This document shows positions 33,042 through 42,347 of a DNA stretch of 58,802 nucleotides, in pieces. The notes below the pieces were generated by a model, which saw nothing but the letters and a program-made list of their open reading frames with translations, was not told the DNA's origin and searched no databases. Origin of the DNA: Selenomonas ruminantium subsp. ruminantium ATCC 12561 (GTDB taxonomy: Bacteria > Bacillota > Negativicutes > Selenomonadales > Selenomonadaceae); contig NZ_AUJE01000026.1 in the NCBI RefSeq assembly GCF_000424065.1, positions 1 through 58,802 of the forward strand. The letters are read 5' to 3'. Position 1 is the first letter of the stretch. Every line of letters begins with the position of its first letter. The position numbers were made by a program, and so were the translations under genes.

Positions 33042-35440
33042 GGAAAACGGCGAATAAGAATTCGGCGGTATTTACTGGTGATGCTGGAAAACAGCTGTTT
33101 CCCGCTTTGCGAAAACTGGCAATAAAGGCAGCCCGTATTGAGATTATGGTCGCTTATACAAGAGAATCTGGTGTGCGCCTGATTTTGCCTGTGCTGCTGG
33201 AAGCCGTGAAAAATGGTGCGGCTGTCACGTTGCTGACGGGTACGAATTTTAATCTGACTGAGCCGCAGGCCTTGTATTTATTGCGCTACTATCTAGGTGA
33301 TAAGGTGGAATTGCGCTTTTATAAGGATGAATCGCGTAACTTTCATCCGAAAGCGTACTTCCTGCATTTTGATATGCATAGTTATTTGTTCGTTGGTTCG
33401 TCCAATCTATCTGCCAGTGCATTAGGCGGGGCAGTGGAGTGGAATTATCGCTTGGACAGTCGGGATAATCCTCAGGAATATCAGGAGTTCTATCAGACCT
33501 TTCAACATATCTATGACAATCATTCTATATTGGTTGATGAGGATAAATTATGCCAGTATGCCAGACATTGGCAAAAATCGCCGTTATTATCAGCAGAAAC
33601 AAAAGTTGCTGACCATGCAGAAATTCAGCCACGCGGTGCGCAGATTGAAGCGCTTTACTACTTGGACAAAACGCGGTCAGAGGGAGCTGATAAGGCAATT
33701 ATTCATGCGGCCACAGGCACTGGCAAGACTTATCTGGCGGCTTTTGATTCTGTGCCTTATGCCAAAGTGCTCTTTATTGCCCATCGTGAAGAAATTTTGC
33801 GGCAGGCCGCTGTAGCTTTTCAACATGTACGCGGCTCGGCTGATTATGGCTTTTTTACCGGCAAAATAAAGCAAACAGATAAAAAAATGCTGTTTGCTTC
33901 CGTGGAAACATTAGGGCAGGAAAAATATTTGCACCCGGATTATTTTGCGACGGATTGCTTTGATTACATTGTCATAGATGAATTTCATCATGCGGTGAGC
34001 AGCCAGTACCAAAATATCCTGCGGTATTTCCAGCCTAAATTCCTGTTGGGGCTGACCGCAACGACTGAACGCTTGGATGGGCGGAATATCTACGCGTTAT
34101 GTGATTACAATGTACCCTTTGAATTATCCTTGTTTGAGGCGATTAACCGCGGTATGTTGGTGCCTTTTCGCTACTATGGTATATACGATGATACGGATTA
34201 TAAATCCCTGCGTCCGGTGGCAGGAACCTATGCTGCCGGCGATTTGAATTGTATTTATCTGGATAATATCCGGCGGATGAAAAATATCCTAAGTCATTAT
34301 CGAAAATATCGTTCGCAACGTGCACTAGGGTTCTGTGCAACGCGTGAACATGCAGAAAGCATGGCGGATTTTTTTGTAAAACAGGGAATAAAAGCAGCGG
34401 CAGTATACAGCAATGCGCAGGGAAAATATGCAGAGGAAAGAAGCAAGGCTGTAGAACGATTAAATGCAGGCGATTTGCAGGTAATTTTTGCGGTGGATAT
34501 GTTTAATGAGGGCATAGATATTCCTGCCTTGGATATGGTCATGTTTCTGCGGCCAACGGAATCGCCTACCGTATTTATGCAGCAGTTTGGCCGTGGCTTG
34601 CGCTTATATCCGGGCAAGGAATATTTGGTGGTGCTGGACTTCATTGGCAATTATCATAATGCCGGGCTGGTAAAGGGATTGCTTTGCGGCGAGGAAAGAG
34701 CCTCTTATGGAGAACATGATGCGCTAGCGGCGCCGGCTAACTGCTATGTTGATTTCGACTTGCGGCTGCTCGATCTCTTTGCACAAATGGAAAAAGGACG
34801 GCAGCCTTTGCGGGCAGCCATCCGGGAGGAATACTATCGCATCAAACAACTGTTGGGCAAGCGCCCTTCCAGAATGGAACTCTTTGCCAATATGACGGTA
34901 TCTGTATACGAACAATGCCTGAAACACCCCAAGGAGAGTCCGTTCAAACATTATCTGATGCTTTTGGCAGAACTCAATGAACTTACGCCTGCAGAGCAAG
35001 CAATCCAAGGTACTGTAGCAGAGGAATTCCTGCAGGAAATGATGAATACGGCAATGACCAAGGTATATAAGATGCCCGTGTTACTGGCGTTGCAGGAGAA
35101 GCGCCGTCTGAAAGCCGGGATTACCTATGCCGATATATTACCGGTGTGGAAGCAGTTCTTCGCACATGGCCGAAACTGGCAGGATTTGCCGCATGTAGGA
35201 AGCTTTCAAGATTATCAAAAGCTTACGGATTCATGGCATTTGACGAAAATCAAAAAAATGCCGGTGCAATTCCTGCAAAGTGCTTTTTTACAAAGCCGGG
35301 GTGAGTGGGCTTTGGTATTTTGTGAAGCGATGGAACCATACTTAGACAATGAAGTGGTAGTAACTCATTTTCAGGACATTGTGGAATACCGAGCCAAGGA
35401 TTACTACAGGCGGCGATATCTTATACAAGCAGAAAAATAA
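33011..35440 (+). CDS. PLD nuclease-like plus SF2 helicase protein
   Basis: 809 aa. An N-terminal phospholipase-D domain carries an intact H112-x-K114 ('FHPKAYF') and 'GSSNLSASAL'. A DEAD/DEAH helicase follows: Walker A 'ATGTGKTYLA' near 235, 'DEFHH' near 323, 'GLTATTERLDG', motif VI 'QQFGRGLRLYPGK'. The helical C-terminal third resembles the tail of DUF3427-type helicases. Such proteins are common in defence islands and are likely nucleases coupled to translocation. ATG 33011 lies inside the methyltransferase gene, implying coupling. Confidence 0.82.
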   Translation: MAEHTVQKTLGKTANKNSAVFTGDAGKQLFPALRKLAIKAARIEIMVAYTRESGVRLILPVLLEAVKNGAAVTLLTGTNFNLTEPQALYLLRYYLGDKVELRFYKDESRNFHPKAYFLHFDMHSYLFVGSSNLSASALGGAVEWNYRLDSRDNPQEYQEFYQTFQHIYDNHSILVDEDKLCQYARHWQKSPLLSAETKVADHAEIQPRGAQIEALYYLDKTRSEGADKAIIHAATGTGKTYLAAFDSVPYAKVLFIAHREEILRQAAVAFQHVRGSADYGFFTGKIKQTDKKMLFASVETLGQEKYLHPDYFATDCFDYIVIDEFHHAVSSQYQNILRYFQPKFLLGLTATTERLDGRNIYALCDYNVPFELSLFEAINRGMLVPFRYYGIYDDTDYKSLRPVAGTYAAGDLNCIYLDNIRRMKNILSHYRKYRSQRALGFCATREHAESMADFFVKQGIKAAAVYSNAQGKYAEERSKAVERLNAGDLQVIFAVDMFNEGIDIPALDMVMFLRPTESPTVFMQQFGRGLRLYPGKEYLVVLDFIGNYHNAGLVKGLLCGEERASYGEHDALAAPANCYVDFDLRLLDLFAQMEKGRQPLRAAIREEYYRIKQLLGKRPSRMELFANMTVSVYEQCLKHPKESPFKHYLMLLAELNELTPAEQAIQGTVAEEFLQEMMNTAMTKVYKMPVLLALQEKRRLKAGITYADILPVWKQFFAHGRNWQDLPHVGSFQDYQKLTDSWHLTKIKKMPVQFLQSAFLQSRGEWALVFCEAMEPYLDNEVVVTHFQDIVEYRAKDYYRRRYLIQAEK

Positions 35441-35489
35441 CGGCAGCGTGCCCGTTGACGATTGCGTCACAGGCACGCTGCCGTTTTTA
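35439..35489. terminator. bidirectional terminator between PLD-helicase and XRE genes
   Basis: Perfect 14-bp stem AACGGCAGCGTGCC / GGCACGCTGCCGTT with T-tract; the convergent XRE gene ends inside the right arm. Confidence 0.85.
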
Positions 35490-35852
35490 TTCTTTTTTGG
35501 ACAAGGCTACGATGGCATCAATAATGTCCTTTGATTTTTCATCTAAGTGTGGGTATTCAGCGATTAAAGAAGATAACCGGCTGTCTATGGGGGTATCCCG
35601 TATCTGGAAGGTTTTTAGTGCGTCAGGTTCAAGAGCCTCCGAGGTGGCAGTATAGGCATTGGGGACGAAAAACGCAATGTCCGTGGCAAGAGCCTGGGCT
35701 AATAGCTGTAAATCCTCAGCGGATATGCCCGTAGTGTAGCCACGTTCCCAGTTGGAGACTACCTGTGAAGATTTATGAATACGCTGACCAAGCTCAATCT
35801 GGGTCAGGCCAAGATATTTACGTCGTTCTTTGATTCTGTCACCGATGGACAT
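35487..35852 (-). CDS. XRE-family helix-turn-helix regulator
   Basis: 121 aa. The N-terminal Cro/C1-type HTH ('RIKERRKYLGLTQIELGQRIHKSSQVVSNWERG') is followed by 'ISAEDLQLLAQALATDIAFF' and a short C-terminal helical part. Start ATG 35852 follows AGAGGTG; a GTG at 35864 is a possible alternative. It is divergent from the ssp operon and separated from it by two palindromes, so it most likely represses sspDBCAE and perhaps itself. Its own -10 is TATAAT at 35880-35875 (minus strand) with no good -35. Confidence 0.9.
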   Translation of the reverse strand: MSIGDRIKERRKYLGLTQIELGQRIHKSSQVVSNWERGYTTGISAEDLQLLAQALATDIAFFVPNAYTATSEALEPDALKTFQIRDTPIDSRLSSLIAEYPHLDEKSKDIIDAIVALSKKE

Positions 35853-35939
35853 GATTCGTATCACCTCTGAAAGTATTATAGCGGAAAAATGTACAAAGTT
35901 GATACAATTAACCGTATTTGAGAAAAACTAACCGATTGG

Positions 35940-35968
35940 TTGAATGGTAACGAAATTCGTTATATAAT
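35940..35968 (+). promoter_or_regulatory. ssp promoter with operator 1 in the spacer
   Basis: TTGAAT (35940-35945), 17-nt spacer, TATAAT (35963-35968). The spacer holds a perfect 7-1-7 palindrome TAACGAA-A-TTCGTTA (35948-35962), the classic placement for a repressor that blocks RNA polymerase. Confidence 0.75.
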
Positions 35969-36014
35969 ATTAATGTACATTTATAATCGTGGTAACTCTA
36001 AAAATAAATGAAAA

Positions 36015-36046
36015 AGCCGTCATTCATAGGGATAGACGGCTAATTT
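36015..36046 (+). terminator. hairpin/attenuator in ssp leader
   Basis: AGCCGTC (36015-36021) / GACGGCT (36035-36041) then AATTTTA. It lies between promoter and sspD, so full-length transcription requires read-through, or a second promoter near 36053 (TATAAA). Confidence 0.5.
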
Positions 36047-36059
36047 TATAGGTATAAAA

Positions 36060-36074
36060 TAACGGAATCCGTTA
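36060..36074. promoter_or_regulatory. ssp operator 2
   Basis: Perfect palindrome TAACGGA-A-TCCGTTA, the same 7-1-7 design as operator 1 with one transition per arm, 112 bp away centre to centre and 18 nt before the sspD start. Confidence 0.7.
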
Positions 36075-36092
36075 TATGTAAGGAATTAATTT

Positions 36093-37808
36093 ATGTGGTG
36101 TAAAGATTGTAAGATAGAAACTTTAGATAAAACATGTCCTGTGTGTGGCAGCGAAACAATAGAGGATATCCCTACGGAAGTATACTACTGTACGCATTGT
36201 CATACGCCGATTATCAAGCGTATCAATGATGCGCAGAAAGATATATGCCCGCTATGTCAGGAAAAAATGAAGTATTTGACGGCAGATTTAAGACCAGTGT
36301 TCCCCGAAGAACGCCGCTTGCTGGAGCTGTTGTTGAACAAAGAGCCATATAGTCTGCGAAAAGCATCTGTATGGGCTAACAAAAACCGTTACTATATAGA
36401 TGGTAAGGGAAAAACCGTAACGAACAGTATATACACTGCGGCAGATGTAGAAAAACTGCGGCAAGCACTGGCGGAAAGCCGTATGGATGAGTATGATGAA
36501 GCTTTTCAACGACAAGTGGAATTATTTGTGCAAGCCAATCGGGAGCATTTAGCGGCGATTATCGAAGAAGCACATGACTTTATTCGTCATGAAGCTGAGA
36601 AGTATCCGCAGGAGAATATCGTCCTGTCTTTTTCTGGCGGTAAGGATTCTACCGTGGTGGCCGATATCGTAACCAAAGCGTTGAGCAATCCGAGCTTGGT
36701 GCATATCTTTGGCAATACAACCTTAGAATTTCCGATGACGATGGAATATGCCAAGCGTTTTCGCATAGACCATCCCCAGGCGATATTTCAAGTAGCCGAG
36801 AACAAAGAGCAGAACTTCATGGATATGTGCGCGGAAATTGGGCCGCCAGCCCGCATGATGCGGTGGTGTTGCTCCATGTTTAAGACTGGCCCCATCACGC
36901 GGATTATCAGTAATTTTTATCGCAATCAGCAGATTTTAACCTTTTACGGTATTCGCAAGTTTGAATCGGTCAGCCGCAGTAAATATAACCGGGTAGAGAA
37001 GAATACGGAATCGGTAAAGATTCAGCAACAGACCGTAGCAGCGCCGATTTTCAACTGGAAGGATATTGATGTTTGGCTTTATATTTTATCCGAAAAAATA
37101 GATTTCAATGATGCCTATCGTTTGGGGTATGACCGGGTGGGCTGTTATTGCTGTCCAAACAATAATAGTCGCGCACAGTTCTTGTCTAGCATCTATATGC
37201 CGGATAAGTCTACGGCATGGCGAAATTTCTTGATTGATTTTGCCAAGAAGATTGGCAAGGCTGATGCGGAAGTCTATGTTGATTCCGGCAAGTGGAAAGC
37301 AAGACAGGGCGGTAATGGCTTAGCGGCAGCCAAAACAGTCAAGCTGCAATTCACGAATTGTACTTCGGAAGAACATTCCAAGATATATAAGCTGTTCAAG
37401 CCTTATGATGATGAACTGATTAATATGTTTACACCATTTGGAAAAGTAGCAAAAGACTTAGGACAAAAACTATTGCAAGAAACCATTATTTTGGATGCGA
37501 AAAGCAATGTGCCTATTCTATCGTTACAACCCTTTATGCAGGATGGTTATGAGCATGCTGTAAAGGTAAAGACCTTAAACGTAGAAAATCATGATGAATT
37601 ACAGCGCCTGGCAGGTTATCAAATCCGGAAATTCAATGCCTGCCGCAGGTGCTTGAAGTGTGAATCACTATGCAGGACGGGGGCAATTTCCATAATCGGT
37701 GATTCCTACTATATCGACCCGGAAAAGTGCGTTCACTGCTATAAGTGCATGAACGCCAAATATTTGGCGGGCGGCTGCATGATGGACAAGTATTTGCGAA
37801 CGAAATAA
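36093..37808 (+). CDS. sspD: SspD, PAPS-reductase-like PP-loop protein of DNA phosphorothioation
   Basis: 571 aa. Two N-terminal zinc ribbons (CKDC..CPVC and CTHC..CPLC, residues 2-60), PP-loop 'SFSGGKDST' near 180, 'MRWCCSMFKTGPI', 'FYGIRKFES' and 'GCYCCPNNN' cysteines for an Fe-S centre as in DndC, then a C-terminal bacterial ferredoxin-like domain (CRRCLKCESLC and CVHCYKCM, residues 516-560). It activates the DNA backbone with ATP for sulfur insertion, working with cysteine desulfurase SspA. First gene of the operon; ribosome site AAGGA. The neighbouring DUF4007, ATPase and desulfurase genes support SspD rather than an assimilatory reductase. Confidence 0.9.
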   Translation: MWCKDCKIETLDKTCPVCGSETIEDIPTEVYYCTHCHTPIIKRINDAQKDICPLCQEKMKYLTADLRPVFPEERRLLELLLNKEPYSLRKASVWANKNRYYIDGKGKTVTNSIYTAADVEKLRQALAESRMDEYDEAFQRQVELFVQANREHLAAIIEEAHDFIRHEAEKYPQENIVLSFSGGKDSTVVADIVTKALSNPSLVHIFGNTTLEFPMTMEYAKRFRIDHPQAIFQVAENKEQNFMDMCAEIGPPARMMRWCCSMFKTGPITRIISNFYRNQQILTFYGIRKFESVSRSKYNRVEKNTESVKIQQQTVAAPIFNWKDIDVWLYILSEKIDFNDAYRLGYDRVGCYCCPNNNSRAQFLSSIYMPDKSTAWRNFLIDFAKKIGKADAEVYVDSGKWKARQGGNGLAAAKTVKLQFTNCTSEEHSKIYKLFKPYDDELINMFTPFGKVAKDLGQKLLQETIILDAKSNVPILSLQPFMQDGYEHAVKVKTLNVENHDELQRLAGYQIRKFNACRRCLKCESLCRTGAISIIGDSYYIDPEKCVHCYKCMNAKYLAGGCMMDKYLRTK

Positions 37809-37835
37809 TAACGAATGATAAGGGAGAAATAGATA

Positions 37836-38732
37836 ATGAAATTTAGGGGCCACGAGACATTCTTTATTCGTAAGGGCTGGCTCAGCAAAGGCATGAAGTA
37901 TGTAAAACAAAATGGTGCCGTGTTTGTAAGCAAGGACGAAAAGCCCATGGATGTGCTGGGCATTGGTTCAAATATGGTGAAGTCTCTGCGCTATTGGCTA
38001 CAGGTCGCAGGGATAACGCAGGAAAAGAAGTCTGGTAAACGCATCCAAACATTTACTCCATTGGGGGAGTTGATTTACCAATATGACCGTTACATAGAAG
38101 AACAGGGAACGCTGGCGCTTTTGCAATATCATTTAGCCAACAATGAGGAGGAAGCTACTTCGTGGTACTATTTCTTCAATTTCTTTAAAATGCAGGAGTT
38201 TACCAAGGAAGACTTTATGAACAGTTTAAGAAACTGGGTTACGATGCAGGACGAGAGTGCCAACGTGGCAGAACGTTCTTTGCAGGATGATTTTAACTGT
38301 ATAATCAATACGTATTTGCCGCGCTATAAAAGCAGCGCGAAATACGTATCACCAGAAAATAACATTGCTTGTCCGTTAGGGGAATTAGGTCTTGTAGACT
38401 ATGTCAGCCGGGAAAATAAGATTTATCGCAAAAATATTATGACGGCAGAACAAATTCCAGCGCGGATTGCCTGGGCAATGATTCTAAGTAAGCATCCGAA
38501 TCAAACAGAGATAACTTTGGATAGCCTGCAGAATGATGCGGGGAGTATTGGCCGCGTATTTAATCTCGATGTAATTACCTTACTCAGGGTGCTACGAAAT
38601 ATCGAGAATATGGGCGTATTGAAGATTGTACGTACTGCGGGGCTCGATGTAGTAAAGGTGCTAAAAATGGAAACAGCATTAGAAAATATCGAGGCATATT
38701 ATAAAGAAATTTGGGAAGAACAAGGTGAATGA
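37836..38732 (+). CDS. sspB: SspB, DUF4007 nicking protein
   Basis: 298 aa. 'GHETFFIRKGWLSKGMKYV' and 'DVLGIGSNMVKSLRYWLQVAG' at the N-terminus are the DUF4007 signature. In the SspABCD system this subunit nicks DNA so that sulfur can be placed on one strand. Ribosome site AAGGGAG. 27 nt after sspD; its end overlaps or abuts the sspC start. Confidence 0.9.
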   Translation: MKFRGHETFFIRKGWLSKGMKYVKQNGAVFVSKDEKPMDVLGIGSNMVKSLRYWLQVAGITQEKKSGKRIQTFTPLGELIYQYDRYIEEQGTLALLQYHLANNEEEATSWYYFFNFFKMQEFTKEDFMNSLRNWVTMQDESANVAERSLQDDFNCIINTYLPRYKSSAKYVSPENNIACPLGELGLVDYVSRENKIYRKNIMTAEQIPARIAWAMILSKHPNQTEITLDSLQNDAGSIGRVFNLDVITLLRVLRNIENMGVLKIVRTAGLDVVKVLKMETALENIEAYYKEIWEEQGE

Positions 38733-41700
38733 GCAAATGATAAAAGTGGCAGATGGTTTTCAGTATTCCGTAAATCTTAGCTACGATTTATACCACGATG
38801 AAAAAATAGAGAATTTTATCCCCACAAATTCAGCACTGGATTTCATGGAGGATGTGCTAAAGTCTACGGCAGAAAACTCTACGGATAGAGCACGCGTTTT
38901 GATTGGTGCTTATGGGCGGGGAAAATCACATATGGTACTCACGACGCTTTCTTTGCTGCTGAAAAAGGACAGGGCAAAGTTTCGTCATTTACAGCCTAAA
39001 TTAGCTGAACGAGAAGACTTAGCACGAGAAATCAAGCGCTATTATAATTCCACTGATAAAATCCTGCCGGTGATTATTTCCGGCAGTAGCACGAGTATAC
39101 CACAGGCGTTCTTGATGGCGTTAGAACACACCTTGCGGGATGAGAATCTTCTCGATATTATGCCGGATACCAATTACAAGGCGGCCATCCGTTGTGTGAA
39201 CAAGTGGAAAAATGATTTTCCAGAAACGTATAAAGAACTTAATGCTAAAATTAATGGCACGATGCAGGATTTTCTTGCCCGGCTAACCGCTTATGATATT
39301 GCAGCGTATCAAGAGTTTGAGAAAATCTATCCGCAACTGACTGCGGGAAGTGTGTTTAACCCCTTTATTGGCTTCGATGTGGTGGAGTTGTATGAAAGTG
39401 TACTGGAAAGCTTAAAAGAAAAAGGGTACACAGGTATTTATGTCGTATACGACGAATTTAGCAAATTCCTTGAAGCAAATATTCAAGGGGCGTCTGTCAG
39501 TGATACGAAGCTTTTGCAGGACTTTGCCGAAAAATGCAATCGCAGTGGGAAAAATCAGTTGCACTTGCTGCTGATTTCCCATAAAGAAATTGCCAATTAC
39601 ATTGATAAGCTGCCAAAACAAAAAACGGACGGCTGGCGTGGCGTGTCTGAACGATTTAAGCATATTCATTTAAGTGATGACTATGAGCAGACTTACGGCA
39701 TTATCGGTACAGCGATTCAGAAGGATGAAGATAAATGGCAGAAATTTCAGCAGGAATATGCACAGAATTTTAACGGTTTAGAAAAACTTTATGATAAACA
39801 TGATATCCTTAAAGGTTTTTCAGAACAGGAAAAGAGACAATATCTATATTCCTGTTATCCATTGCATCCGATAACAACATTTATTTTGCCACGCTTATCA
39901 GAAAAAATCGCTCAGAATGAAAGAACGCTATTTACATTTCTGTCAGCAGATACGCGCTATACCTTAGTAGACTTTTTACGGCAAGAAACTAACGGATTCC
40001 GTTTATTGACTCCTGATTATGTATTCGATTATTTCCTGCCACTGCTGGAAAAAGAAGTATATGCAGGTGAAATACACAAAACGTATATATTGGCCAAGAA
40101 TATTTTAGGCAGGGTTACTGGTAATACTTTACAAGGCAAAATCATAAAAATTCTAGCCCTTATTTACATGGTGGAACAATTTGAACTGTTACCGCCTACA
40201 CAAATAGAGTTAGAAAGAATTTTACAGCAGGAATATTCGATAGATGAAATTGATAAAGCCTTAGCAGAGTTGATTGACAAGAAATACGTACTCTATTTGA
40301 AACGCAGCAACGGCTATTTATGCTTAAAACAGTCTTCGGGGGTAAATATCTATCAAAAAATTGGTGATTTTGTAGCGGCCAATGCTAATTATGATGTGAA
40401 GAAGCTTCTTAATCAAATGAATTTTGACCGTTATATGTATCCTGCTAAATACAATGATGAACGTGAAATAACGCGCTTCTTCGCTTTTGAATTCATCCAT
40501 GCCAGTGAAGTAGGTGCTGACGTTGATTGGGATATCAAGAGTGAAAATATTGAAGCAGACGGTATTATTTATGCTATTTTGCCGGATTCTGAAGAAGAAT
40601 TAATAGCAGCAACGGAAAAACTGCCACAAGTAGACGCTAAATATAAACGTTTTCTCTTTGTGGTGCCGCAGGAATACATGGATATCCGGGATAAACTCTT
40701 GGAATTCCATGCAGTAACAGAGTTAAGAGAAAATGCCATTGGCGATAGTGTTCTTTATGGCGAGTATGATTTGGTATATAGCGACTTATATGATGTTGTA
40801 CGGGAGTTTATTCAACGATATACCAGACCAGAACGCGGTAAGGCAGCTTATTATCATATGGGTAATAAACAGAATATTCATCGCCGTTCGCAGTTATCAA
40901 GACTGCTTTCCGACATATGTAATGATGTTTATCGCAATACCCCGGTTATTAATAATGAGGTAATCAACAAAAATGAACTGACGACTACGGCCATCAATAG
41001 CAGTCATAAGGTGTTATCGGCTATATTGCGTACGGAAGTAGAACCGGAATTAGGTCTTACGGGAACGGGGCAGGATGTTTCGATTATGCGCAGTACGCTT
41101 ATGCGGACAAAAATATTAACTGTAGATGAAGATGGTTGGACCTTTAATCGTAATACCGGTGATAAAAACATGGATTTGGTTTTAGAAACCATATATCACT
41201 TTATGGAGGAACCCTCTAAAAGTGGCAAAAGACGTAATTTTGCAGACTTGTATAAATTACTGATGGCGCCAGAATGCATGTTCGGCCTTAGAAAAGGCGT
41301 TATCCCCATATACTTAGCCGTGGCGATGCATAGTCATAAGAAAACCGTTATCATCTACGATAAGGGTGAGCCCGTCAATATTACTGCTGATGTATTGCAA
41401 CAAATAAATGCCAGTCCGGGAAACTATACCTTAGAAAAAATTGACTGGTCAAACGATAAAGAAATCTATATTCATGATTTAGAGAAGGTCTTTGCTGATT
41501 TTATTACATTAGATGAAAGCAAAGCAGATAATTTTGAACATGTAGCCAAAGGCATGTTCAAATGGTATCTTTCGTTGCCCAAGTATGCGCGTGATATGCA
41601 TTGCTTGCCTAATGGTGAGAAAATAAATTCAGATTATGTTCCTTTCCGTAAGGCGGTAAAAGATAGCCGAAATGCCAGCGAATTGCTATTTGAAAAGCTG

Positions 41701-42336
41701 CCACGGATTTTTAAGCGGCAATTAACAGAGCCGTCTGAATTATGTCTAGCGATTCAACATGCAAAATCATTTTTTGACCATGCTGTAATTGCATTGCAGG
41801 CGGATGCGACGCAGTGTTTGCGGGATGTTTTTCAGCATGGTCAGCCTAAAAGGGCATCATTAAAGTCAATCATGCTGGACTTTTGTGATAGTCTACCTTT
41901 GGCCGTGTTTGAAGAAATATTTGCCGATGGAACAAGCAAATTTTTGGAGTTGTGCCGCACGGATGGAATTAATGATAATGAGCTTTTGCATAGTATTGTG
42001 CGATATGCAACAGGGCTTCGCCTGACGGATTGGAGCGACCAAACCTTTGTCGATTTTCAAAATAAGATAAAACAGTATAAGGAAACGGCCTGTGGTTTTG
42101 AAGTGGAAGACTCTCAGGAAAGTGTCGCAACTGAAGAACCGCATAGTGACTATGAATTTACCTTCTTAAATGCACAGGGAAAAGCAGCTAAAAAAAGATT
42201 TGCTAAGATTGACTATTCGCCGCGGGCAAAACTCCTGCGCAATAGTTTGCTGGCTAATATTGAAGCAATAGGACAGTCTATTAGCGAACAGGAAAAAAGG
42301 CAGGTTGTAGCTGAAATCCTGCAAGAGTTCTGTTAA
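38725..42336 (+). CDS. sspC: SspC, large P-loop ATPase of phosphorothioation system
   Basis: About 1,200 aa. Walker A 'GAYGRGKSHMVLT' near residue 60; a likely Walker B/sensor stretch 'GIYVVYDEFSKFLEA', then 'LHLLLISHKEIANYI'. The AAA-like N-terminal third is followed by a long divergent part. Position between sspB and sspA and the Walker A form identify it as the ATPase of the four-gene modification module. Two starts: GTG 38725 overlapping the sspB stop, or ATG 38737 behind AAGGTG; the second has the better ribosome site. It looks like BREX BrxC/PglY ATPases but no other BREX gene is present. Confidence 0.87.
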   Translation: MNEQMIKVADGFQYSVNLSYDLYHDEKIENFIPTNSALDFMEDVLKSTAENSTDRARVLIGAYGRGKSHMVLTTLSLLLKKDRAKFRHLQPKLAEREDLAREIKRYYNSTDKILPVIISGSSTSIPQAFLMALEHTLRDENLLDIMPDTNYKAAIRCVNKWKNDFPETYKELNAKINGTMQDFLARLTAYDIAAYQEFEKIYPQLTAGSVFNPFIGFDVVELYESVLESLKEKGYTGIYVVYDEFSKFLEANIQGASVSDTKLLQDFAEKCNRSGKNQLHLLLISHKEIANYIDKLPKQKTDGWRGVSERFKHIHLSDDYEQTYGIIGTAIQKDEDKWQKFQQEYAQNFNGLEKLYDKHDILKGFSEQEKRQYLYSCYPLHPITTFILPRLSEKIAQNERTLFTFLSADTRYTLVDFLRQETNGFRLLTPDYVFDYFLPLLEKEVYAGEIHKTYILAKNILGRVTGNTLQGKIIKILALIYMVEQFELLPPTQIELERILQQEYSIDEIDKALAELIDKKYVLYLKRSNGYLCLKQSSGVNIYQKIGDFVAANANYDVKKLLNQMNFDRYMYPAKYNDEREITRFFAFEFIHASEVGADVDWDIKSENIEADGIIYAILPDSEEELIAATEKLPQVDAKYKRFLFVVPQEYMDIRDKLLEFHAVTELRENAIGDSVLYGEYDLVYSDLYDVVREFIQRYTRPERGKAAYYHMGNKQNIHRRSQLSRLLSDICNDVYRNTPVINNEVINKNELTTTAINSSHKVLSAILRTEVEPELGLTGTGQDVSIMRSTLMRTKILTVDEDGWTFNRNTGDKNMDLVLETIYHFMEEPSKSGKRRNFADLYKLLMAPECMFGLRKGVIPIYLAVAMHSHKKTVIIYDKGEPVNITADVLQQINASPGNYTLEKIDWSNDKEIYIHDLEKVFADFITLDESKADNFEHVAKGMFKWYLSLPKYARDMHCLPNGEKINSDYVPFRKAVKDSRNASELLFEKLPRIFKRQLTEPSELCLAIQHAKSFFDHAVIALQADATQCLRDVFQHGQPKRASLKSIMLDFCDSLPLAVFEEIFADGTSKFLELCRTDGINDNELLHSIVRYATGLRLTDWSDQTFVDFQNKIKQYKETACGFEVEDSQESVATEEPHSDYEFTFLNAQGKAAKKRFAKIDYSPRAKLLRNSLLANIEAIGQSISEQEKRQVVAEILQEFC

Positions 42337-42347
42337 GGGAGATAAAT

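Noticed and set aside
36093-37808. Assimilatory PAPS/APS reductase
   Set aside because: No other sulfate-assimilation genes are present, and the zinc ribbons, ferredoxin tail and operon partners point to SspD.
38725-42336. BREX system (BrxC/PglY-like ATPase with a methyltransferase nearby)
   Set aside because: No BrxA, BrxB, PglX, PglZ or BrxL-like protein is present; the flanking desulfurase, DUF4007 and PP-loop genes fit the Ssp system.
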